DNA from: JBEGQX01 sp041180805
GTDB taxonomy: Bacteria > Planctomycetota > Planctomycetia > Gemmatales > Gemmataceae
DNA: 11,279 nt
Assembly (NCBI GenBank): GCA_041180805.1
Contig: JBEGQX010000027.1
Location: 1 to 11,279, forward strand
Direction: 5' to 3'
Positions 6,377 to 11,279 of this stretch are shown one piece after another (the first letter of the stretch is position 1; the number at the start of each line of letters is the position of its first letter). The notes beneath the pieces were generated by a model. The model was not told where the DNA came from. It did no database searches and was given only the letters and a program-made list of their open reading frames with translations. The position numbers and the translations under genes were made by a program.

Positions 6377-6847
6377 ATGATATTGCTTCGAAACATTCTG
6401 GTGCCCACAGATTTTACGAACGCATCCAAGACAGCATTAATATATGCCCTTGAGTTTGCGCGAAAGTTTGGGGCAAAAATACACCTTCTTCACATCGTGC
6501 AGGATGTCGCTATCTTTCTCCCGGAAACAGCCATGGTAGCGCCTTCCCTGGCTACCAGTGCCACGGAACCCATGTTGCTGGCAGCCAACAAATCCATGGG
6601 TGATTTTCTTGCCGCGGTCGATTCCAAGGATGTCCATGTGGAAAAAGCCTGTCTTGAGGGAAATCCACTGGATGAGATACTTGAACAGGCCAAGGAAAAA
6701 CAAATAGATTTGATCATTCTTGGAACTCACGGGCACACTGGGTTGGCTCATTTCTTTCTTGGCAGCCTTGCGGAAGCGGTGGTTCGCCAGGCGCCATGTC
6801 CGGTGCTATCTGTAAGGTATCCTGAACACGAGTTTCTTATTCCCTGA
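6377..6847 (+). CDS. Universal stress protein, UspA family
   Basis: A 156-residue single Usp domain with the Rossmann-like alpha/beta fold, normal length for the family. The first strand and ATP-contact aspartate are seen in NILVPTDFT (residues 6-14, D12). The nucleotide-binding motif G-x2-G-x9-G-S is complete: G116, G119, G129 and S130 within GTHGHTGLAHFFLGS, followed by AEAVVRQAPCPVLSVR (132-147). It is therefore expected to bind ATP, usually as a dimer in the cytoplasm, and to act in stress survival; no partner can be named. It is the last gene of the plus-strand cluster, 48 bases after ilvE, and may have its own promoter (TATAAT at 6324). Its last 11 bases overlap the 3' end of the convergent comEC gene, so no terminator can sit between the two coding regions. 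Confidence 0.93.
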   Translation: MILLRNILVPTDFTNASKTALIYALEFARKFGAKIHLLHIVQDVAIFLPETAMVAPSLATSATEPMLLAANKSMGDFLAAVDSKDVHVEKACLEGNPLDEILEQAKEKQIDLIILGTHGHTGLAHFFLGSLAEAVVRQAPCPVLSVRYPEHEFLIP

Positions 6848-9338
6848 ATTTGCGCCCGGGAATAATTTTTCGGGATTGTGAAACAAAGCTTTCCACAGCG
6901 ACACCATTTTTGTGAAACTCGAACAGGATTGCTCCCTGTTTTGCGGTGCTAAACCATTTGTAGTTCTCCTCGATTCCGGCTGGAGGTTGAGGATCATTAG
7001 CTGACTGGCTTGCGACCAGAATGTCCGGATTTGCCCATTGAAGAAATGGTTCTATTAACGAACTTGCGCTGCCATGATGTGGCGCCATTAACAGATCAAC
7101 CGGGCCAATCGAAGAACGGGTTACTTCCGTTAAACCCGGTCCCGCAAGGTCGCCTGTTAACATGATGCGATGTCCCTTGTACATCCATTCGAGTACCAAG
7201 CTTCTTGAATTTTCGTTACCTGGAAAATCGCTGGAGGGTGGATGAAGCACTTCTCCTTTCAGGGATATGAATTCGAAAGAGGTTCCCCTGGGCGCTTCAC
7301 GGAATAGTCCATGAGCCTGCCTCAGTTTTTGAATTTGCTTTACCCCGGTAGTGATCTTTTGAAAGAACCCAGGATTTACTATGACTTGGCCTATGGGAAA
7401 CATCTTTTGCAAGCTTGGCACCGCATTAAAATGATCAAGATCCGCATGGGATAGGAAAAGGTAATCAACTCGTTGGATACCCTTATTCCAGAGGAAGGGT
7501 GCGATTTTTCTTCGGGTAATTTCAGGACCAGAAATGGAACCCGCATCGTATACGATCACTTCTTTACCCGGGGTTTCCAAAACCACGCAACTACCATGCC
7601 CCACCGAGAGAAAGGTTATTTGCAGATCCCTTGGAGCCCACCTCCAGGGAACTAGAAAAGCCACTGCCCACGCACCTGCCAAAGCCAGCCAAATCTTTTT
7701 GGAAACTATCAATGGCTTTGTGAGCCAGATGGCAAATAAGAGGTATCCGACCACGATGACCCAAAGCGATTTGTCTGCCAAATAAAAATAGGCTCCGGGA
7801 GTTTTATCTGCCAATTCCACAACTATTGAACCGCCTGCAAGCAAGGGATACATCAACCAACTTCCCAAAGTGGCAAAGTATGGAATAAGTGAACCAAGGA
7901 GAAGACTGGTAAATCCCGCAATCAGCGCAATTGTTGTAAGAAAAATAAGAATGGGTCCGATTAGCAATCCGATGGGCGAAACTACATGGGTGTAATAAAC
8001 AGCCAACGGTGTGACAAGTACCCAGATAACAGCGGAAATTTTATATCCTTCCCGCACCCCTCCCCAGAGATCCAAAAGAAGCTTTTGCCAAAACGGTCTG
8101 GTTTCATAAGTGAGTTGATCAAGAGGAGATAATGGTTCGGTTTGGAATTTAGGCACAACCCAGATCAGGCATCCTGTGGCCATAAAAGAAAGTATGCTCC
8201 CCGGACTGAAAATATCCCAGGGCTGCAGAATCAGAAGGATGATCCAGGCGACAGAAATGGCATGGATGGCAGGAGCCGGCCTTCGAAGAATCCAACCCAG
8301 GCTAAAGGCGCCTACCATGATGGCGGCCCGCATGGCGGAAGGTCTTCCACCCGTTAGCAATGCATAACCCAACAGAAACATGGGAATAAGCAATGCAATG
8401 GTCTGGCTTCTAAAGCGAAGTGTTCGAAGGAACCAGGAAAAGCAAAAACCAAGAATTGCCAGATGCTGTCCACTGATTGCCAGCACATGCAGAACACCGG
8501 TGTTCCTGTATTTGTCCCATTCATTGCTACCCATGCCTGGGCTGTCTCCCAGCAAAAGTGCCTCCGCCAATGAAGCCAGGTTTTCTGGAAGGTTATTTTC
8601 GATAATGGCAGCAGCCCAATCATGGGTGCGTGTAAGCAGTGTGTGTAAGCTTGGAGCGGGGTTCGGCCGCAGAAGCAGCAGGGTACCCGAGCCACGAACA
8701 CGTAGTTCTCCAAAAATCCCCTGCTGGGCCAGGAACCCTCTGTAATCCCATTCACCGGGGTTTTCCGGTCCATCAATAAGTTTTGCCTTCCCAAAAACTT
8801 CAACCTCATCTCCGGTGTGTAAATCTGTAATTGTTTCATTTACAAGAATCCGAATGCTTCCATGAACTTCCTGCCAGCCTGTTTCGGTGGAGATCATACC
8901 CAATTTCAAAATTAACGAACTGTTAGGCTTCGATGGAAAACTACGTAGATCCTGATCCGAGTTACTGGCCCAAATTTTGGGTTCCTTGGAAATGATTCCT
9001 CGAAATCTTAGGAGTGTCTGTTTGTCGGTAAGAAAAAGCCGGACATCATTTATCGGAACCATTCTTACTGTTTGAAAGTGCAAGATAGCACCCAAGGCAA
9101 CTAACATCATGCCAAGGTATAGGTAACCCAGCCTAGGTTTTTCTGATCTTAGGTTTAAAATCCATGCTATTCCGCTTGCGGCAAAAAAAACAAGCAGGGC
9201 CACGGCTGGAGGGGAAATAGAACTATCCAGCACAAATCCCAGGGTAAGCCCCAGAGCAATTCCAAGAGATGGTACCTGAAAAAACAGGCTTGCAAGATTC
9301 TTCCAAAAATCTGGGTAATCCCCCTGGGCAGAGGACAT
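6837..9338 (-). CDS. comEC: ComEC/Rec2-family DNA uptake channel with metallo-beta-lactamase domain
   Basis: A full-length inner-membrane ComEC (833 residues from ATG 9338) that should pass single-stranded DNA into the cell during transformation. Numbering here starts at the upstream ATG 9344. Order: N-terminal membrane helices (about 25-95), a soluble OB-like DUF4131 region (about 110-225), the Competence domain with HVLAISGQHLAILGF (286-300), RPSAMRAAIM (334-343) and further helices to about 570, then a metallo-beta-lactamase domain. That domain keeps FLSVGHGSCVVLETPG (578-593), YDAG (599-602), HADLDH (633-638), LTGDL (729-733) and HHGS (756-759), so it is likely an active nuclease for the non-transported strand. 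The GGAG at 9346-9349 is 1 base from ATG 9344 but 7 bases from ATG 9338, which favours the latter. It follows the phosphoesterase gene by 83 bases on the same strand. No other competence gene is visible. Confidence 0.93.
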   Translation of the reverse strand: MSSAQGDYPDFWKNLASLFFQVPSLGIALGLTLGFVLDSSISPPAVALLVFFAASGIAWILNLRSEKPRLGYLYLGMMLVALGAILHFQTVRMVPINDVRLFLTDKQTLLRFRGIISKEPKIWASNSDQDLRSFPSKPNSSLILKLGMISTETGWQEVHGSIRILVNETITDLHTGDEVEVFGKAKLIDGPENPGEWDYRGFLAQQGIFGELRVRGSGTLLLLRPNPAPSLHTLLTRTHDWAAAIIENNLPENLASLAEALLLGDSPGMGSNEWDKYRNTGVLHVLAISGQHLAILGFCFSWFLRTLRFRSQTIALLIPMFLLGYALLTGGRPSAMRAAIMVGAFSLGWILRRPAPAIHAISVAWIILLILQPWDIFSPGSILSFMATGCLIWVVPKFQTEPLSPLDQLTYETRPFWQKLLLDLWGGVREGYKISAVIWVLVTPLAVYYTHVVSPIGLLIGPILIFLTTIALIAGFTSLLLGSLIPYFATLGSWLMYPLLAGGSIVVELADKTPGAYFYLADKSLWVIVVGYLLFAIWLTKPLIVSKKIWLALAGAWAVAFLVPWRWAPRDLQITFLSVGHGSCVVLETPGKEVIVYDAGSISGPEITRRKIAPFLWNKGIQRVDYLFLSHADLDHFNAVPSLQKMFPIGQVIVNPGFFQKITTGVKQIQKLRQAHGLFREAPRGTSFEFISLKGEVLHPPSSDFPGNENSRSLVLEWMYKGHRIMLTGDLAGPGLTEVTRSSIGPVDLLMAPHHGSASSLIEPFLQWANPDILVASQSANDPQPPAGIEENYKWFSTAKQGAILFEFHKNGVAVESFVSQSRKIIPGRKFRE

Positions 9339-9345
9339 CGACATT

Positions 9346-9349
9346 CTCC
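9346..9349 (-). promoter_or_regulatory. Ribosome binding site deciding the comEC start
   Basis: On the minus strand GGAG is followed by A, then ATG (9344-9342), TCG and ATG (9338-9336). Spacing to the first ATG is 1 base, too short; to the second it is 7 bases, which is good. The start is therefore more likely 9338. Confidence 0.6.
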
Positions 9350-9354
9350 GTTAC

Positions 9355-9405
9355 GGATGGAATCGATTTGTTTACATTTGTCAAATCTACCTAAATTGGA
9401 TGGAA
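9355..9405. repeat. Direct repeat flanking an inverted repeat upstream of comEC
   Basis: GGATGGAA occurs at 9355-9362 and 9398-9405. Between the copies GATTTG (9365-9370) pairs with CAAATC (9382-9387), and ATTTGTCAAAT (9376-9386) is itself an odd-centred palindrome. The whole arrangement lies in the 83-bp gap before the comEC start. It could be an operator, or chance in an A+T-rich spacer. No terminator hairpin is seen for the upstream phosphoesterase gene. Confidence 0.35.
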
Positions 9406-9421
9406 GATGTGAGCAAAAACC

Positions 9422-11279
9422 TTAATCCTTGCGAGCCGGCTTGATAGTGGACTTGGGTATAAAAAATGCTGCCCTTACAGGTGCAGGCATGGGACTGCTT
9501 GGGCCTTTGACAGAACGCCAGATGACTTCATTGAACAAAAGGTCGTCAGCAAGGTCTTCGGTGCTAAGGTCAAACTGCATGGAAAGCTGGGCCCCCCATG
9601 CATCAGTCTTGTTTAATTGTGTGACACTAACCTGAGGAGCCACATGCTCAAATGGCTTCAGGTTTGGTTTAGTTTGAAAACAGTTGAACATCGGGGTAGC
9701 GGCGGCATCAAACTGGCTCATGGGTTTTAAACCTAGAATAAGTTCCATGGTTCGAAGCATACTTGAAGTGGAATACATGGTTGAATCAACCGAACCTCGT
9801 TTGGTGTAGGGGCTGATTACCAAGGCTGTTGACCTGTGGGCGTCCACATGGTCTGAACCATTTTGAGCATCATCTTCGATGACAAAGATGGCGGTTTCTT
9901 TCCAGAACTTGCTTTTGCTGACGCCTTCCACCAAGAGGCCAAGGGCATAATCGTTTTCTGCAACCATGGCAGTTGGCGTTGGTTTGCCCGGACGGGTGCC
10001 ATAGGTGTGATCATTGGGTAGACGAACGATGGAAAGCCCGGGCATACCGCCTTCCTTTTCAAATCGTTTTAGTTCGGAAAGGAACCTTTCGGCACGTTTT
10101 ACATCCGGGTAATCCAAGTCGTAGCCGTGATAGTAAGGATCAAAGTTGCCCTCGATAGCCTTAACTTTGGCCCTGGCGGGTTCACCAATCTTTTTTGGGT
10201 TATCCACCCATTCTCCGTAACTGCGGAATGGAACCTTAGCCTCGATACATCGGTCCCAAATATAGCCACCGGAAGGTCGAGCGATGGGGTCGTAGGCGCC
10301 CTCGGAAGGGTAAGCGGTCAGTTTTTTCAGGGTGCTGCCTCGATAGGTAAGTGGCCAAACCCTCTCAACAAAATCTGTTGAATATGCAGCCATGCTCCAT
10401 TGATGGCCATCGGCGCTTACTTCCCCTTCCACATAAAAATTGTCCAAAAGTACAAACTCGCGGGAGAGCTTGTGCTGGTTGGGTGTGACTTTTTCCCCAA
10501 ATATACAAAGGTTGGGGTCGCCATTGCCTTCTTTCATGTCACCAAACACCTGATCGTATGTGCGATTTTCCTTGATGATGTAAATGCAATGTTTGATGGG
10601 GCTGCTTTCACCAATTCTTCGGGGGATTGGATTATCCTTGGCCCAATCCATGGGAGGTAGATTGCCTTCCTTTAAAGGGCTGCAGGAATAAGCCTCCTTG
10701 GTGAATTCCACAAGTTTTTCAGGTGAGGGAATATCTAAAATGCCAAGCGAGCCTTGCATAAGCCCAGCAATATACTGTCGGATAGGCAGATCCTTGGTGG
10801 CTAGCGGGTTTGGCCCCTGAGAGTTGGGCCGCGATGTCAAACCTTTGCCATTGGCCACATAAAGCTTTTTGTCAGCCGGGTTGTAACGAACGCTGGTTGG
10901 GTACCAACCAGTGGGTATATATCCCATGGGCACGGGTTTGCGAGGGTTATCAACTTGGAACAAACTCAGATTGTTTGCATCCGAATTGGCAACAATCAGC
11001 AGCTTGCCATCATTGGTAAGGGTAAGGCTTCCGGGTGTGTTTCCGTTCGGAACGGAAGCATACAGAGCGCAGTTCAGGGTACCCAAGTTTTTGCCATTGT
11101 CTGCCACATCTAGAATGCTGACTTTGGTTGAGTTCGAGCAGGATACAAAAAGAGTTTTACCATCCGGGGACAAAGCCATTTCTGTTGGGTGGCTTTCCGT
11201 GGCCCATCTGCCAAGTACCTTGCCTTCGTTTGTTTCCAGTAAAGCTACAGAGGCGCCTCCCCACAAGCTTACAAATGCC
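9422..11279 (-). CDS. YncE-like beta-propeller / phosphoesterase fusion, 5' end cut by window edge
   Basis: The reading frame is open to the right edge, so the start lies outside; 618 complete codons are visible and full-length relatives usually have about 800-900 residues. Numbering starts at the TTG codon at 11266, an internal codon. The first 140 residues are YVTN/YncE-type propeller blades: ALSPDGKTLFVSCSNS (31-46), LTNDGKLLIVANSDANNLS (83-101), YNPADKKLYVANG (128-140). A phosphoesterase domain of the alkaline-phosphatase superfamily (PF04185-like) follows, with IKENRTYDQVFGDM (231-244), SADGHQWSMAAYSTDFV (284-300), LPNDHTYGTRPG (416-427) and EDDAQNGSDHVDAHRS (464-479), which supply the likely metal-binding Asp/His and catalytic Thr. 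The protein is probably exported, although its signal peptide is not in view. It should hydrolyse a phosphoester; the substrate is unknown. Planctomycetes carry many such fusions. Possible co-transcription with comEC downstream. Confidence 0.9.
   Translation of the reverse strand, partial: AFVSLWGGASVALLETNEGKVLGRWATESHPTEMALSPDGKTLFVSCSNSTKVSILDVADNGKNLGTLNCALYASVPNGNTPGSLTLTNDGKLLIVANSDANNLSLFQVDNPRKPVPMGYIPTGWYPTSVRYNPADKKLYVANGKGLTSRPNSQGPNPLATKDLPIRQYIAGLMQGSLGILDIPSPEKLVEFTKEAYSCSPLKEGNLPPMDWAKDNPIPRRIGESSPIKHCIYIIKENRTYDQVFGDMKEGNGDPNLCIFGEKVTPNQHKLSREFVLLDNFYVEGEVSADGHQWSMAAYSTDFVERVWPLTYRGSTLKKLTAYPSEGAYDPIARPSGGYIWDRCIEAKVPFRSYGEWVDNPKKIGEPARAKVKAIEGNFDPYYHGYDLDYPDVKRAERFLSELKRFEKEGGMPGLSIVRLPNDHTYGTRPGKPTPTAMVAENDYALGLLVEGVSKSKFWKETAIFVIEDDAQNGSDHVDAHRSTALVISPYTKRGSVDSTMYSTSSMLRTMELILGLKPMSQFDAAATPMFNCFQTKPNLKPFEHVAPQVSVTQLNKTDAWGAQLSMQFDLSTEDLADDLLFNEVIWRSVKGPSSPMPAPVRAAFFIPKSTIKPARKD

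Noticed and set aside
8354..8839. 161-codon minus-strand frame inside comEC
   Set aside because: It is a second frame of the comEC coding strand; the comEC frame carries the conserved channel motifs here.
9357..9384. TTGACA on the minus strand (9384-9379) as a -35 box for comEC
   Set aside because: The hexamer at the proper distance (TTCCAT, 9362-9357) is a poor -10 box, and transcription would begin at the ribosome binding site itself, leaving no usable leader.
1..11279. Defence system, mobile element, CRISPR array or other new accessory system
   Set aside because: Every gene belongs to a recognisable housekeeping or common planctomycete family, base composition looks even, and no integrase, transposase, repeats with spacers or terminal inverted repeats are seen.

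Overview
The window looks like ordinary chromosomal DNA from a Planctomycetes bacterium, possibly Gemmataceae-like. The grounds are the gene families: a secreted DUF1080 (3-keto-disaccharide hydrolase) protein, a YncE-type beta-propeller fused to an acid-phosphatase-like phosphoesterase, a creatininase-family amidohydrolase, and lysS directly followed by a LolC/LolD-type ABC transporter. Base composition is about half G+C by eye. The lineage is an inference from this gene content; no rRNA or other phylogenetic marker beyond LysS is present.

Layout, left to right. A creatininase-family hydrolase (minus strand, cut by the left edge, start at 630) diverges from a secreted DUF1080 protein (plus strand, 767-1603) across a 136-bp intergenic region. 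A strong stem-loop with a T-rich tail (1638-1676) follows the DUF1080 gene. Then comes a tight plus-strand cluster: lysS (1715-3199), a LolC/E-type permease with a TTG start (3243-4655), the LolD-type ATPase (4680-5423), a class IV (branched-chain) aminotransferase (5474-6328) and a universal stress protein (6377-6847). Gaps between these genes are 24-50 bp, so they are probably one operon, perhaps with an extra promoter before the stress protein. The stop codon of the stress protein gene overlaps, tail to tail, the end of a minus-strand comEC gene (6837-9338). Upstream of comEC on the same minus strand is a long propeller/phosphoesterase gene whose 5' part lies beyond the right edge (9422->11279).

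Functionally the genes are a mix: tRNA charging (LysS), envelope lipoprotein or substrate extraction (permease plus ATPase), branched-chain amino-acid metabolism (IlvE), stress (Usp), DNA uptake (ComEC) and extracytoplasmic hydrolysis (DUF1080 and phosphoesterase). Coding density is very high: no stretch above about 140 bp lacks a gene. I found no tRNA or rRNA, CRISPR array, insertion sequence, prophage, toxin-antitoxin pair or defence module. I do not see evidence for a new multi-gene system. The points worth a second look are modest: overlapping hairpins squeezed in front of lysS, the non-ATG starts, the proline-rich insert in the permease, the convergent gene overlap, and a small repeat arrangement upstream of comEC.
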